Shown piece after piece: positions 8,720 through 19,437 of a DNA stretch of 64,000 nucleotides. Position 1 is the stretch's first letter. Each line of letters begins with the position of its first letter. The stretch spans positions 556,389-620,388 of the forward strand of contig NZ_JAANBD010000028.1 of the NCBI RefSeq assembly GCF_011089885.1, given 5' to 3'. The DNA is from Thioalkalivibrio sp. XN279 (GTDB lineage: Bacteria; Pseudomonadota; Gammaproteobacteria; Steroidobacterales; XN24). Both the position numbers and the translations under genes were made by a program. The notes under the pieces were generated by a model. The model did not search any database. It was not told the origin of the DNA and worked only from the letters and a program-made list of their open reading frames with translations.

Positions 8720-11206
8720 ATGAGCAAAAACCTGGTAATCGTGGAATCGCCGGCAAAGGCCAAGACCATCGAGAAATACCTCGGCGGCGACTTCAAGGTG
8801 CTCGCTTCCTACGGTCACGTGCGCGACCTCCGGGCCAAGGAGGGCGCCGTCGATCCCGAGCACGGCTTCGCCATGAAGTACGAGGAGATCGACCGCAACA
8901 AGCGTCACGTCGATGCCATCGCCCGCGCCATGCGCAACGCCGACGCGCTCTACCTCGCCACCGACCCGGACCGCGAAGGCGAGGCGATCAGCTGGCACGT
9001 ATGCGAATCGCTGCGCGAGCGCGGCCTGCTCGACAGCCGTCCCGTGTACCGCATCGTGTTCCACGAGATCACCAAGCGCGCGGTCCAGGAAGCCCTCGAG
9101 CATCCGCGCGACATCTCCGGCGACCTGGTGAACGCGCAACAGGCCCGGCGCGCGCTCGATTACCTGGTCGGCTTCAACCTCTCACCCCTGCTGTGGCGCA
9201 AGATCCGTCCCGGCCTGTCCGCGGGCCGGGTGCAGACACCGGCGCTGCGCCTCATCGTCGAGCGCGAGCGCGAGATCGAGGCTTTCAAGCCGGTCGAGTA
9301 CTGGAGCATCGAGGCCGGCCTGGAGAAAGACGGCCAGTCCTTCCCGGCGCGGCTGGCGGAGTACGGCGGCCAGCGCATCGACGACAAGCTGCAGAAGTTC
9401 TTCATCGGTGACGAAGGCCAGGCCCGCGAGGCCGACCGCACGCTGCGCGAGTCCGCCGCCGGCAAGCTGCTGGTCGCGGCCGTGGAGCGACGCCAGCGCA
9501 AGCAGAACCCGGCGCCGCCGTTCACCACCTCCACGCTGCAGCAGGAGGCCGCGCGCAAGCTCGGCTTCACCGCGCAGAAGACCATGCGCACCGCGCAGCG
9601 GCTCTACGAGGGCGTGGACTTCGGCGAGGGCGCCACCGGCCTGATCACCTACATGCGTACCGACTCGGTGTCGCTCGCCGCCGACGCCGTGCGCGAGATT
9701 CGCGCCGTGATCGGCGAGCGCTTCGGCGCCAGGGCGTTGCCGGAGAAGCCGCGCCACTATCGCACCAAGTCCAAGAACGCGCAGGAAGCGCACGAGGCCA
9801 TCCGGCCCACCTCGGCTGCATGGCACCCGGACAACCTCGTCGGCCGGCTCGATCGCGACCAGCAGCGCCTCTACGAGCTGATCTGGAAACGCGCCGTCGC
9901 CAGCCAGATGGCGACCGCTGTGTTCGACACGGTCTCGCTGGACCTGGTGCCGTCGCAGGCGCCCGAGGCCGGCCACCGCTTCCGCGCTTCCGGCTCGATC
10001 CTGGTCGAGCCCGGCTACATCGCGGTCTACCAGGAAGGGCGCGACGACGCCGAGGACGAACAGGACCGGCGCCTGCCGCAGGTCAGCGAAGGCGAGCTCG
10101 TGGCGCTGCAGAAGCTAGAGGCGGAGCAGCACTTCACCAAGCCGCCGCCGCGCTTCACCGAGGCCAGCCTGGTGAAGACGCTGGAGGAATTCGGCATCGG
10201 CCGGCCCTCCACGTATGCCTCCATCATCTCCACGCTGCTCGATCGCGAGTACGTGGAGCTGGACCGCAAGCGCTTCGTCCCCACGGACGTGGGCCGCATC
10301 GTCAGCACCTTCCTCAGCGAGCATTTCACGCAGTACGTGGACTACGACTTTACGGCCCGGATGGAGGATCGCCTCGACGCCATCTCGCGCGGCGAGCAGG
10401 ACTGGAAGGCGCTGCTCGGACGCTTCTGGGAACCGTTCCGCGACCTGGTCCAGGACAAGCAGGAATCGGTCACGAAGAAGGACGTGATGCCGAACCGCGA
10501 GCTCGGCGCCGACCCGGCAACCGGCAAGCCGGTGCTGGTGAAGATCGGGCGCTTCGGTCCTTACGTGCAGATCGGCACCGCCGAGGACGAAGAGAAGCCG
10601 CGCTTTGCCGGCATCCCGCGTGGCAAGAGCATGCAGAACATCACGCTGGAAGAAGCGCTGGAACTGTTCAAGCTGCCGCGCGAACTGGGCCAGACGCCGG
10701 ACGGGCTGCCGGTGCTGGTGAACATCGGTCGCTTCGGGCCCTTCGTGAAGTACGGCGCCAAGTACGCTTCGCTGAAGAAGGACGACGACCCTTACACCAT
10801 CGGGCTCGAGCGCGCGCTCGAGATCGTGCGCGACAAGGAAGCGCTGGACGCCGCCCGTACCATCCGCGAGTTCCCGGACGCCGGGGTGCGCATCCTCAAA
10901 GGCCGCTTCGGCCCCTATGCCACGGACGCAGGGCGCCGCGCGAGCATCCCCAAGGGTCGCGACCCCGCTACCGTGACCCTCGAGGAAGCGCTCAAGCTCC
11001 TCGAAGAGGCGCCGGCGAAAAAGGGCGCGCGCAAGAAGAAGGCGGCGAAAAAGGCTGGGGCGAAGAAGGCCACGACCAAGAAAGCCCCAGCCAAGAAAAA
11101 GGCGAAGAAAAAGGCCAGGAAGAAAGCCGCTGCCGGCGGAAAGAAGACCGCGGCGAGGAAGAAGAAGGTCGCCGCAGTCGGCCAGGGCGAGACCGGGGAG
11201 AGCTGA
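8720..11206 (+). CDS. topA: DNA topoisomerase I
   Basis: An 828-residue type IA topoisomerase that relaxes negative supercoils. The Toprim domain begins at LVIVESPAKAKTIEKYLG and has the DPDREGEAISWH metal motif. The catalytic Tyr311 is in GLITYMRTDS. After the core (to about 590) come three short repeats built on GRFGPYVQIG, GRFGPFVKYG and GRFGPYATDA instead of the zinc ribbons of the E. coli enzyme; the C-terminal part has no cysteine. The last 60 or so residues are a lysine/alanine-rich tail (about 765-818), as in several actinobacterial and xanthomonad enzymes, where basic tails help DNA binding. Three bases separate it from tsaC. Confidence 0.96.
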   Translation: MSKNLVIVESPAKAKTIEKYLGGDFKVLASYGHVRDLRAKEGAVDPEHGFAMKYEEIDRNKRHVDAIARAMRNADALYLATDPDREGEAISWHVCESLRERGLLDSRPVYRIVFHEITKRAVQEALEHPRDISGDLVNAQQARRALDYLVGFNLSPLLWRKIRPGLSAGRVQTPALRLIVEREREIEAFKPVEYWSIEAGLEKDGQSFPARLAEYGGQRIDDKLQKFFIGDEGQAREADRTLRESAAGKLLVAAVERRQRKQNPAPPFTTSTLQQEAARKLGFTAQKTMRTAQRLYEGVDFGEGATGLITYMRTDSVSLAADAVREIRAVIGERFGARALPEKPRHYRTKSKNAQEAHEAIRPTSAAWHPDNLVGRLDRDQQRLYELIWKRAVASQMATAVFDTVSLDLVPSQAPEAGHRFRASGSILVEPGYIAVYQEGRDDAEDEQDRRLPQVSEGELVALQKLEAEQHFTKPPPRFTEASLVKTLEEFGIGRPSTYASIISTLLDREYVELDRKRFVPTDVGRIVSTFLSEHFTQYVDYDFTARMEDRLDAISRGEQDWKALLGRFWEPFRDLVQDKQESVTKKDVMPNRELGADPATGKPVLVKIGRFGPYVQIGTAEDEEKPRFAGIPRGKSMQNITLEEALELFKLPRELGQTPDGLPVLVNIGRFGPFVKYGAKYASLKKDDDPYTIGLERALEIVRDKEALDAARTIREFPDAGVRILKGRFGPYATDAGRRASIPKGRDPATVTLEEALKLLEEAPAKKGARKKKAAKKAGAKKATTKKAPAKKKAKKKARKKAAAGGKKTAARKKKVAAVGQGETGES

Positions 11207-11208
11207 CC

Positions 11209-11769
11209 ATGGCGGGCACCCTCGCGATCCGGCGGGCAGCCGCCCTCGTTCGCGCAGGAGGCGTCATCGCCTACCCGACCGAGTCCGTGTGGGGTCTCGG
11301 CTGCGACCCGCTCGACGCCGAAGCCGTAGCGCGCATCCTCGCCATCAAGGAACGCCCCGCGACCATGGGGCTGATCCTCATCGCCGCGGAGATGGCGCAA
11401 CTCGACCCCTGGATCGAACCGGTCTGCCACGAAGTCGAGGCCCGCGTCGCGGCGACCTGGCCCGGCTCGGTCACCTGGGTCTTCCCGGCGCAGCCCTGGG
11501 TGCCGTTCTGGGTACACGGCGGCCGCGGCTCACTCGCGGTGCGCGTCACCGCGCATGCGCAGAGCGCAGCGCTTTGTCGTGCCGTCGGCTATCCCGTCGT
11601 GTCCACCAGCGCCAACCGCAGCGGCCATCCACCCGCCCGGACCGCGGCCCAGGTGCGGCGCTGGCTCGGCGACGACATCGATTTCATTCTCGGCGGCGCC
11701 ACCGGCAACCATCCCTGGCCGAGCGACATCCGTGACGCCCTCACGGGCCGGGCATTACGCCCGGCCTGA
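11209..11769 (+). CDS. tsaC: Threonylcarbamoyl-AMP synthase TsaC
   Basis: A 186-residue YrdC/Sua5-fold enzyme making threonylcarbamoyl-adenylate for the t6A37 modification of ANN-decoding tRNAs. Diagnostic stretches are [18 protein letters not shown] at the start, then KERP (nucleotide binding), [11 protein letters not shown] and [12 protein letters not shown]. The ATG lies two bases after the topA stop; the much longer open frame upstream runs through topA in another phase and is not real. Short single-domain length matches TsaC rather than Sua5. Confidence 0.94.
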   Translation: MAGTLAIRRAAALVRAGGVIAYPTESVWGLGCDPLDAEAVARILAIKERPATMGLILIAAEMAQLDPWIEPVCHEVEARVAATWPGSVTWVFPAQPWVPFWVHGGRGSLAVRVTAHAQSAALCRAVGYPVVSTSANRSGHPPARTAAQVRRWLGDDIDFILGGATGNHPWPSDIRDALTGRALRPA

Positions 11770-11794
11770 GCGGTCCCCGCATGCTGGAGAGTTG

Positions 11795-12724
11795 ATGGAG
11801 CCCATGGTTGGAACAGAGGACATTCTCGCCGTAGAACAATGGCTGCGCACGCTGCAGGATGAGCTGTGCGCGTCTCTGCAGGCGCTCGACGGTGGCGCGC
11901 GCTTTCGCAGCGATCGCTGGGACCGTCCCGAGGGCGGCGGCGGCGACAGTCGCGTCATCGAGGAAGGCGCGCTGTTCGAGAAGGGCGGCATCAATTTCTC
12001 CGCCGTGCACGGTGCGGCGCTGCCGCCTTCGGCCACCGCGCGCCGGCCCGAGCTGGCCGGGCGCAGCTTCCGCGCCACCGGCGTGTCCATGGTGCTGCAC
12101 CCGCGCAACCCCTACGTCCCCACCACGCACGGCAACTGGCGCTTCTTCGTCGCCGAGAAACCCGGCGAGGCGCCGGTGTGGTGGTTCGGCGGCGGTTTCG
12201 ACCTCACGCCTTACTACCCCTTCCTCGAGGACGTGCAGCACTGGCATCGCGAATCGCGCGCCGGCTGCCAGCCCTTCGGCGCGGACGTCTACCCGCGCTA
12301 CAAGCAGTGGGCCGACGAATATTTCTACCTCAAGCACCGCGACGAGCCGCGCGGCGTCGGCGGCCTGTTCTACGACGACCTCAACGAGTGGGGCTTCGCG
12401 CGCTGCTTCGAATTCTCGCGCGCGGTGGCGGCGCGGTTCCTGCCGGCCTATACGCCGATCGCCCAGCGTCGGCGCGACATGCCATGGGGCGAGCGCGAGC
12501 GGGAGTTCCAGCTCTACCGGCGCGGCCGCTACGTCGAGTTCAACCTGGTGTACGACCGCGGCACGGTGTTCGGCCTGCAGTCCGGCGGCCGCATCGAGTC
12601 CATCTTGATGTCGCTGCCGCCGCTGGTGCGATGGGTGTACGACTGGCACCCGGAGCCCGGCTCGCCCGAGGCCGCGCTGTACGACGATTTTCTCAAGGAA
12701 CGCGACTGGCTGGAGGACGCATGA
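11795..12724 (+). CDS. hemF: Oxygen-dependent coproporphyrinogen III oxidase
   Basis: A 309-residue enzyme converting coproporphyrinogen III to protoporphyrinogen IX with O2, a late heme step. Clear family stretches: [44 protein letters not shown], and [28 protein letters not shown]. The ATG at 11795 has a GGAG seven bases upstream; a second ATG three codons later is possible. Its stop overlaps the next gene as ATGA. With hemB about 3.3 kb away this shows an aerobic heme pathway. Confidence 0.96.
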   Translation: MEPMVGTEDILAVEQWLRTLQDELCASLQALDGGARFRSDRWDRPEGGGGDSRVIEEGALFEKGGINFSAVHGAALPPSATARRPELAGRSFRATGVSMVLHPRNPYVPTTHGNWRFFVAEKPGEAPVWWFGGGFDLTPYYPFLEDVQHWHRESRAGCQPFGADVYPRYKQWADEYFYLKHRDEPRGVGGLFYDDLNEWGFARCFEFSRAVAARFLPAYTPIAQRRRDMPWGEREREFQLYRRGRYVEFNLVYDRGTVFGLQSGGRIESILMSLPPLVRWVYDWHPEPGSPEAALYDDFLKERDWLEDA

Positions 12725-13149
12725 GACCCAGATTTCACCTGGCCTTCCCCGTGCACGACCTGGATGCAGCGCGCGGCTTCTATGCCGGCATGCTCGGTTG
12801 CAGCATCGGACGCGAGTCCGACAAGTGGGTCGACTTCGATTTCCACGGCCACCAGATCACCGCCCACCTGTGCCCGGACACCAGACCGGCCTCGGTCAAC
12901 CCGGTTGACGGCAACCGGATACCCGTGCGGCACTTCGGGCTGATCCTGGAGCGCAGCGACTGGGAGGCGCTCGGGGCGAGATTGCGCGAAGCCGGCGCCG
13001 ATTTCCTCATCGAGCCGCGCCTCCGCTTCAAGGGCCGGCCCGGCGAGCAGGCCACCATGTTCGTACTCGATCCCTCGGGCAACGCGCTGGAGTTCAAGTC
13101 CTTCGCGGACGACAGCGCGGTGTTCGCGCCGGATCCCGGCGTCGCCTGA
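12721..13149 (+). CDS. VOC (glyoxalase/dioxygenase fold) protein
   Basis: A 142-residue protein with one vicinal-oxygen-chelate unit pair: [18 protein letters not shown] at the start, VRHFGLIL in the middle and [16 protein letters not shown] at the end, supplying candidate metal ligands His6, His84 and a C-terminal Glu. The substrate is unknown. ATGA overlap with hemF implies translational coupling. Convergent with the MAPEG gene, 13 bases away. Confidence 0.82.
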   Translation: MRPRFHLAFPVHDLDAARGFYAGMLGCSIGRESDKWVDFDFHGHQITAHLCPDTRPASVNPVDGNRIPVRHFGLILERSDWEALGARLREAGADFLIEPRLRFKGRPGEQATMFVLDPSGNALEFKSFADDSAVFAPDPGVA

Positions 13150-13162
13150 GCGGCCGCAGGCC

Positions 13163-13552
13163 TCAGGCCAGCGCCAGCCAGAGGTTCAGCAGCGCGACCA
13201 GCAGCAGTGCGATCCAGGTGAACAGGGTGCCGTAGAAGCGGCCCGGGCTGGTGCCGCCGCTCTTCGACAGACCCCAGGCATGCGCAGCGCGGCCCAGCAA
13301 GAAGCCGGCGCCGAGGACATGCAGCAGCCACCCGGGGGCCCCGCCCAGCTCCGCCAGCAGCAGCAGGACCAGGAACAGCGGGACGTACTCCGCGAAGTTA
13401 CCGTGCACGCGTACCGCCCGCTCCAGGTCCATGTTGCCGCCGGTGCCCAGGCCGACCTTGCCGCGGCGCCGGTGGTCGACCACCTGCCAGCAGAGCACCA
13501 GGAAGAGCAGGCCCAGCAGGCCGCCATAGAACGCCGTGATCGCGGGAGTCAT
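13163..13552 (-). CDS. MAPEG family membrane protein
   Basis: A 129-residue integral membrane protein with four predicted helices and the MAPEG signature: a charged cytoplasmic loop (VDHRRRGKVGLGTGGNMDLERAVRVHGNFAEYVPL) then LGRAAHAWGLS. MAPEG enzymes are glutathione-dependent transferases or peroxidases in the membrane; the exact activity here is unknown. The start at 13552 is preferred over an ATG at 13564 because the GGAG ribosome site would touch the earlier ATG directly. A glutathione reductase gene lies about 6.4 kb downstream. Confidence 0.82.
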   Translation of the reverse strand: MTPAITAFYGGLLGLLFLVLCWQVVDHRRRGKVGLGTGGNMDLERAVRVHGNFAEYVPLFLVLLLLAELGGAPGWLLHVLGAGFLLGRAAHAWGLSKSGGTSPGRFYGTLFTWIALLLVALLNLWLALA

Positions 13553-13626
13553 GAGAGTCAGCATCTCCGTGCCAGGTGACCGCGCAAGCTTAACCGAGTC
13601 CGGAGCCCGGTAGCGCGATGCAAGGA

Positions 13627-13647
13627 CGCTCCTCCCGTGGGGGAGCG
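13627..13647 (-). terminator. Weak hairpin after tag
   Basis: An inverted repeat CGCTCC...GGAGCG with further C/G pairing inside sits just past the tag stop on the minus strand. Only a short mixed TCCTT tract follows, so termination would be weak. Confidence 0.35.
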
Positions 13648-13655
13648 GCCGTCTT

Positions 13656-14255
13656 TCAGAGCGCCAGGCGCGCGCCGGCGGCCACGCACTCCGCATGGCG
13701 GTAGCAGCCCACCAAGTGGTCGTTCACCAGCCCCGTCGCCTGCAGGTGCGCGTAAACGATGGTGCTGCCGACAAAGCGGAAGCCGTGCGCCTTGAGCTCC
13801 TTGCTGACGCGGTCAGAAAGCGGCGTGGTGGCGGGCACCTGGCGCATCTCCCGCCACTGGTTGACGACCGGGCGGCCGTCGACGAAATCCCATAACCAGG
13901 CGCTGAAGCTGCCGTGTCGCGCCTGCAGCTCGAGGAAGGCGCGGGCGTTGCCGATCGCCGCCTCGATCTTGAGGCGATTGCGGATGATGCCGGCGTCGCC
14001 GACCAGCCGCTGCACGCTGCGCCGGTTGAAGCGGGCCACGCGTTCCGGATCGAAGCCGGCAAAGGCGCGGCGGTAACCGTCGCGCTTGTGCAGCACGGTG
14101 GACCAGGACAGGCCTGCCTGTGCGCTCTCCAGTACCAGGAACTCGAACTGCCCGTAGTCGTCGGTGACCGGGCAGCCCCACTCATGGTCGTGATACGCCT
14201 GGTAGGCATCGCTGACGCCGAGGCACCAACCGCAACGGCTGCGATTATCACTCAT
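13656..14255 (-). CDS. tag: 3-methyladenine DNA glycosylase I
   Basis: A 199-residue base-excision enzyme removing 3-methyladenine. It has the Tag beginning CGWC...YHDHEWG, QAGLSWSTVLHKRDGYRRAF, the helix-hairpin segment VGDAGIIRNRLKIEAAIGNA and the end TGLVNDHLVGCYRH. Cys and His of the first and last segments form the structural zinc site. A GGGAG ribosome site precedes the ATG at 14255. The gene is isolated from the upstream sigma-factor operon by a strong terminator. Confidence 0.95.
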   Translation of the reverse strand: MSDNRSRCGWCLGVSDAYQAYHDHEWGCPVTDDYGQFEFLVLESAQAGLSWSTVLHKRDGYRRAFAGFDPERVARFNRRSVQRLVGDAGIIRNRLKIEAAIGNARAFLELQARHGSFSAWLWDFVDGRPVVNQWREMRQVPATTPLSDRVSKELKAHGFRFVGSTIVYAHLQATGLVNDHLVGCYRHAECVAAGARLAL

Positions 14256-14287
14256 CTCGGTCTCCCGCCCGTGCGGGCCCTGCATCT

Positions 14288-14323
14288 GAAAAGAGAAAGG
14301 GGTCCGCGACCAGCGCGGACCCC
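14288..14323 (-). terminator. Rho-independent terminator of the sigma/EGKCG operon
   Basis: A perfect 10-base stem (GGGGTCCGCG and its complement, 14299-14308 and 14314-14323) with a 5-base loop is followed on the minus strand by TTTCTCTTTT. It lies 37 bases past the EGKCG peptide gene and upstream of tag, ending the sigma factor transcript. Confidence 0.88.
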
Positions 14324-14360
14324 TGGATCATGCCTCAGGATGAGGCGCCCGGACCGACGC

Positions 14361-14678
14361 TCACACGCCGTCGGGCTTCTTCTTCGCCTTGTCGCCGCCG
14401 CACTTGCCTTCGCCACACTTGCCCTCGGCGCCCTTCTCTTCCTTGTCGCCGCCGCACTTGCCTTCGCCGCACTTGCCCTCGCCGCACTTGCCCTCGGCTT
14501 CCTTCTTCTCTTCCTTCTTGCCGTGGTCATCGATGGACGCGTGGGTCATGTAGCCGCTGGACAGCGCCGTCATGCCGAAGGGATTGGCGTCGGCGTGGGC
14601 GGACTGGATGCCGGCCAGCGAGCCCGCCAGGGCGATACCGGCAGCCAGCGAAACGGGCTTGATGGTCTTCTTCATCAT
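14361..14678 (-). CDS. HvfA-like EGKCG-repeat secreted peptide precursor
   Basis: A 105-residue protein. A Sec signal peptide (MMKKTIKPVSLAAG..., cleavage after AHA near residue 30) precedes a tail with five EGKCG motifs in groups of three and two, set in Lys/Glu/Asp/Gly-rich sequence. The five motifs hold the only cysteines. This architecture matches HvfA-type precursors, in which a DUF692 (MNIO) iron enzyme with a partner protein modifies EGKCG cysteines into copper-binding groups. No DUF692 or partner gene lies in the operon or elsewhere in the window. The start at 14678 has AGAGGA 8 bases upstream. It is the third gene after an ECF sigma factor and its anti-sigma factor, so stress induction is likely. 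Confidence 0.85.
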   Translation of the reverse strand: MMKKTIKPVSLAAGIALAGSLAGIQSAHADANPFGMTALSSGYMTHASIDDHGKKEEKKEAEGKCGEGKCGEGKCGGDKEEKGAEGKCGEGKCGGDKAKKKPDGV

Positions 14679-14752
14679 TGCTGTGGTCCTCTCTCTCTCG
14701 GTTCTCGGGTTTCCGGCCTTCAGGCCGTTGTTGTAGAGCGGCGCAAGTCCGC

Positions 14753-15390
14753 TCATAGTCTCCAGTGCACCGCCTGTTGCAGGCGGTCCCGGATGATCTC
14801 GATATCCTCGTCGGGTGTGCCGACGATGGCGGCGCTGCCGCCGCCTTCCATGGGCACGATGGTACCCACAAAGCCCTCTTCGTCGATGGGCGTGGGCCCG
14901 ACCACTTCTTCGTCCGGCAGCAGCATCACGGTGACCGGGCCCTTTTCGCCCTGCACCACGAAGTGCGCCACCATCTCGCCGCGGAAGGGACAGAGCTTGG
15001 CGTAGCTGACCGGCCCTACGGGTTGCGCGAGGCCGGCACGCCCGCGACGCAGGACCTCGTCGAACTCCTGCGCCGGCACGGTCCCCGCGGTAACCGCGAG
15101 CGAAGCCGGCTCGTGCAGGATATGCGCGATGATTTCGGCGCCGAGCGGCGACACGTCGGCGGGGGGCCGCGTCTGCAGCCCGAGCCAGAGCGCGGCGGCC
15201 AGCACCATGCTCGCCGCGACTGCGGCGAAGGCGGGCCAGCGCGGACGCGGCCGCGGCGCCCCCTGGGGTTGCCCCCCGGCGTTCGCCGCCACCGGCACTC
15301 GCAGCGCGGCCTCCAGCAAGGCATCGAAACGCCGCTCGTCGGCGAGCAGGGCCTCGCGGCGGCGGCGCTCTTCAGGCGTGATGGTCGTCT

Positions 15391-15394
<4 letters not shown>
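14753..15394 (-). CDS. Anti-sigma factor, DUF3379-like
   Basis: A 213-residue protein with one membrane helix (about residues 54-75). The cytoplasmic N-terminal 50 residues (EERRRREALLADERRFDALLEAAL) should hold the sigma factor; the periplasmic part has a CPFRGEMVAHFVV segment and resembles DUF3379 proteins. The ATG overlaps the sigma factor stop as ATGA, the normal pairing for an ECF sigma and its membrane inhibitor. No zinc-binding anti-sigma (ZAS) motif is seen. The EGKCG peptide gene follows after 74 bases. Confidence 0.78.
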
Positions 15395-17033
<1,639 letters not shown>

Positions 17034-17046
17034 GGCCGCCGCGCCG

Positions 17047-17868
17047 TTGAATGCGCCCGACCGCTATGCAGTGTTCGGCCACCCGGTCGGGCACAGCCGC
17101 TCGCCCTGGCTGCACGCCCGCTTCGCCGAGCTGACCGGGGAGTCGCTGGTCTACGAGGCGCGCGACGTGCCGCCGGGCCGGTTCGAGACCGCGCTGGCCG
17201 CGTTCCTGCAGGCGGGCGGCAAGGGACTGAACATCACCGTGCCGCACAAGCTGGCCGCCTTCGCCGCGGCCGAGAAGCTCACGCCGCGCGCCCGCCGCGC
17301 CGGCGCGGTGAACACCCTCGCGCTTACGCCGGACGGACTGCTCGGCGACAACACCGACGGCGCCGGCCTGCTGCGCGACCTGCAGCACAACCTGGGCCTG
17401 GCGCTGGCCGGCACCCGCATCCTGCTGGTGGGCGCCGGCGGGGCCGCGCGCGGCGCGCTCGGCCCGCTGCTCGACGCCGGGCCAAGTGAGCTGGTGATCG
17501 CCAACCGCCATGCCGGGAAAGCGCGCGCCCTCGCCGCCGACTTCGGCGCCGACGGCGCGGTGTCGGGCGTGGGCCTGGACGAAGCGCACGGCCCCTTTGC
17601 GCTGGTGGTGAATGCCACCTCGGCGAGCCTGTCCGGCGAAGTGCCGGGCCTGCCTGGCGACGCCGTCGGGCCGGAAACATTCTGTTACGACATGGCCTAC
17701 GGCTCGGGGCCGACGGCGTTCATGCGCTGGGCGCAGGTTAGAGGCGCGGCAGGCGTGGCCGACGGGCGCGGCATGCTGGTCGAACAGGCGGCGGAGTCCT
17801 TCACGCTGTGGCGCGGCGTGCGCCCGCCGACGGACGAGGTCCTGGCGGCGATGCGCAGCGCCGACTGA
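17047..17868 (+). CDS. aroE: Shikimate dehydrogenase (TTG start)
   Basis: A 273-residue NADPH enzyme reducing 3-dehydroshikimate to shikimate in aromatic amino acid synthesis. The N-terminal substrate domain has GHPVGHSRSP and the catalytic Lys68 in NITVPHK; the DNTDG motif supplies the partner Asp. The Rossmann part has LLVGAGGAARG and the NRHAGKA NADP-phosphate motif. The only start that gives the standard N-terminus is TTG at 17047, with a GAGG 11 bases upstream that overlaps the hemB stop. That makes translation probably modest and tied to hemB. Confidence 0.93.
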   Translation: MNAPDRYAVFGHPVGHSRSPWLHARFAELTGESLVYEARDVPPGRFETALAAFLQAGGKGLNITVPHKLAAFAAAEKLTPRARRAGAVNTLALTPDGLLGDNTDGAGLLRDLQHNLGLALAGTRILLVGAGGAARGALGPLLDAGPSELVIANRHAGKARALAADFGADGAVSGVGLDEAHGPFALVVNATSASLSGEVPGLPGDAVGPETFCYDMAYGSGPTAFMRWAQVRGAAGVADGRGMLVEQAAESFTLWRGVRPPTDEVLAAMRSAD

Positions 17869-17884
17869 ACGGGACCTGGCCCCG

Positions 17885-18487
17885 GTGGAACCCTTCCTGG
17901 TATCTCTCGGCGTGGTGGCGCTCGCCGAACTCGGCGACAAGTCGCAGCTGCTGGCCTTCATGCTGGCCGCCCGTTTCCGCCGGGTCGCGCCCATCGTCGC
18001 CGGCATCTTCCTCGCCGCGGTGGCCAATCACCTGCTCGCCGGCGCGCTCGGCGCGGGGATCGTGCGCCTGCTCGGCCCGGAAGCCCTGCGCTGGGTGGTG
18101 GGCGGGAGCTTTCTCGGGATCGCGGCATGGATGCTCTGGCCCGAGCGGGATGACGACGGTGCTGCGCCGCCCCGCCTGGCGCTGGGCGCCTTCGGCACCA
18201 CGTTCGTGGCCTTCTTCATCGCCGAGTTCGGCGACAAGACCCAGGTGTCGGCAGTGGCGCTGGTGGCGCATTTCGAGACTTTCTTGCCGGTCGTCGCGGG
18301 CACCACGCTGGGCATGACCCTGGCCAACGTGCCCGGCGTGTACCTCGGCGACCGGCTGGCCAATCGGCTGCCGGTGCGCGCCATCAGGATCGTCGCCGCC
18401 ACCCTGTTCGCGCTGCTCGGCGTCATGGCGCTGGCCGGGGCCGGCGCAGCCTTCGGCCTGGCGGACGCGGGCGCCGCCGCGTCCTAG
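17885..18487 (+). CDS. GDT1/TMEM165 family cation transporter
   Basis: A 200-residue membrane protein with six predicted helices in two inverted halves. Each half carries the family signature: ALAELGDKSQL (about residue 14) and IAEFGDKTQV (about 116). Members move Mn2+ or Ca2+ out of the cytoplasm in exchange for protons. GTG start 16 bases after aroE. Its TAG stop overlaps the converging stop of the lipoprotein hydrolase gene by 4 bases. No manganese riboswitch (yybP type) is visible upstream. Confidence 0.88.
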   Translation: MEPFLVSLGVVALAELGDKSQLLAFMLAARFRRVAPIVAGIFLAAVANHLLAGALGAGIVRLLGPEALRWVVGGSFLGIAAWMLWPERDDDGAAPPRLALGAFGTTFVAFFIAEFGDKTQVSAVALVAHFETFLPVVAGTTLGMTLANVPGVYLGDRLANRLPVRAIRIVAATLFALLGVMALAGAGAAFGLADAGAAAS

Positions 18488-19437
18488 TCCGCCGCCAGCA
18501 ATTCCACCACCGCCGCCTGCACGGCCGGCCAGGCCGGCGCGAAGGGCGCGATCAGGTCGAAGTGTCCAGCCCCCTCGATGAGCTTCACCTGCACATCCTG
18601 GGCATAGGCGCTGGCGCGGTCTGCAAAGGCCGATGCCTGCTCGAGCTTGACGATCGGATCCACTGCGCCCTGCAGCAGGCGCACGGGCACGCCCAGCGGC
18701 AGCAGCTCGATGGGACTGGCGGCAGCGTAGCGCTCCGGCTGCTCCGCCGGACTGCCCTCCATGAGCAAGGGCACGGCCGCGTTACAGCCGCGCTCGCCCT
18801 CTGCATAGCGCACCAGGTCGGTGATACCGGCCAGCGAGACCACGCCCCGGACGCGCAATGGTCCCGGCGCATGCAGCGGATGTTCCGCCGGCAGGTTGTG
18901 CCGCCCTGCCAGCCACAGCGCAAGGTGCCCGCCGGCAGAGTGCCCGACCAGCACCACGCGGTCGAGGTCGAGCGGATAGTCCTGCGCCAGGGCCTGAAGC
19001 CACGCAAACGCGCGGGCGGCATCCTCGAAAGTCCCCGGCCAACCGCCGCCCTCGTCGCCGACGCGGCGGTACTCCGGCGTCCACACCGCCACGCCGGCCC
19101 GCGCCAGCGCCGCGCCCATATGCGACACGTGTTCCAGGTCGTACTCGGCCCGCCAGCAGCCACCATGCAGCAGCACCGCAACCGGGTGCGGGCCGGGCCC
19201 TGCAGGCAGGCGCAGCTCGCCGAACTGCAGCGGGTGCTCGCCGTAAGAGAGACGATGGTCGGGCGGCGGGACCGGCAGTGCCATGATCTCGGCCCAGCGC
19301 ACGGGCCCCGGCGCCTCTTGCGCCGCGGACTGGCCCTGTTCCGGCAGTGGCGCGACCTGTGCGCAGCCGCCCAGCGCAAGCGCGGCCAGGCAGGCTGCCG
19401 CGCGGACGAGCCCGCGCCGCGCCCCGTCAGTCGCCAA
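18484..19437 (-). CDS. Alpha/beta hydrolase lipoprotein
   Basis: A 317-residue esterase-like protein. A lipobox LALGGC ends the signal at about residue 25. The fold shows VLLHGGCW (oxyanion hole), the nucleophile in LVGHSAGGHLALW (about residue 167), a candidate acid in GAVDPIVKL and the His in GAGHFDLI near the C-terminus. It resembles kynurenine-formamidase-like or BD-FAE hydrolases; the substrate is unknown. The start is a TTG at 19437 that overlaps the gamma-carbonic anhydrase gene by 11 bases; no ATG or GTG gives the full signal. Confidence 0.82.
   Translation of the reverse strand: MATDGARRGLVRAAACLAALALGGCAQVAPLPEQGQSAAQEAPGPVRWAEIMALPVPPPDHRLSYGEHPLQFGELRLPAGPGPHPVAVLLHGGCWRAEYDLEHVSHMGAALARAGVAVWTPEYRRVGDEGGGWPGTFEDAARAFAWLQALAQDYPLDLDRVVLVGHSAGGHLALWLAGRHNLPAEHPLHAPGPLRVRGVVSLAGITDLVRYAEGERGCNAAVPLLMEGSPAEQPERYAAASPIELLPLGVPVRLLQGAVDPIVKLEQASAFADRASAYAQDVQVKLIEGAGHFDLIAPFAPAWPAVQAAVVELLAAD

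Noticed and set aside
11020-11190. Simple AAG-rich repeat at the end of topA as a mobile or frameshifting repeat
   Set aside because: It encodes a Lys-rich tail of a known type and stays in frame to the stop.
14361-14678. EGKCG protein as a plain low-complexity artefact
   Set aside because: It has a good signal peptide, ribosome site, terminator and an operon with sigma/anti-sigma genes, and the motif spacing matches a known precursor class.
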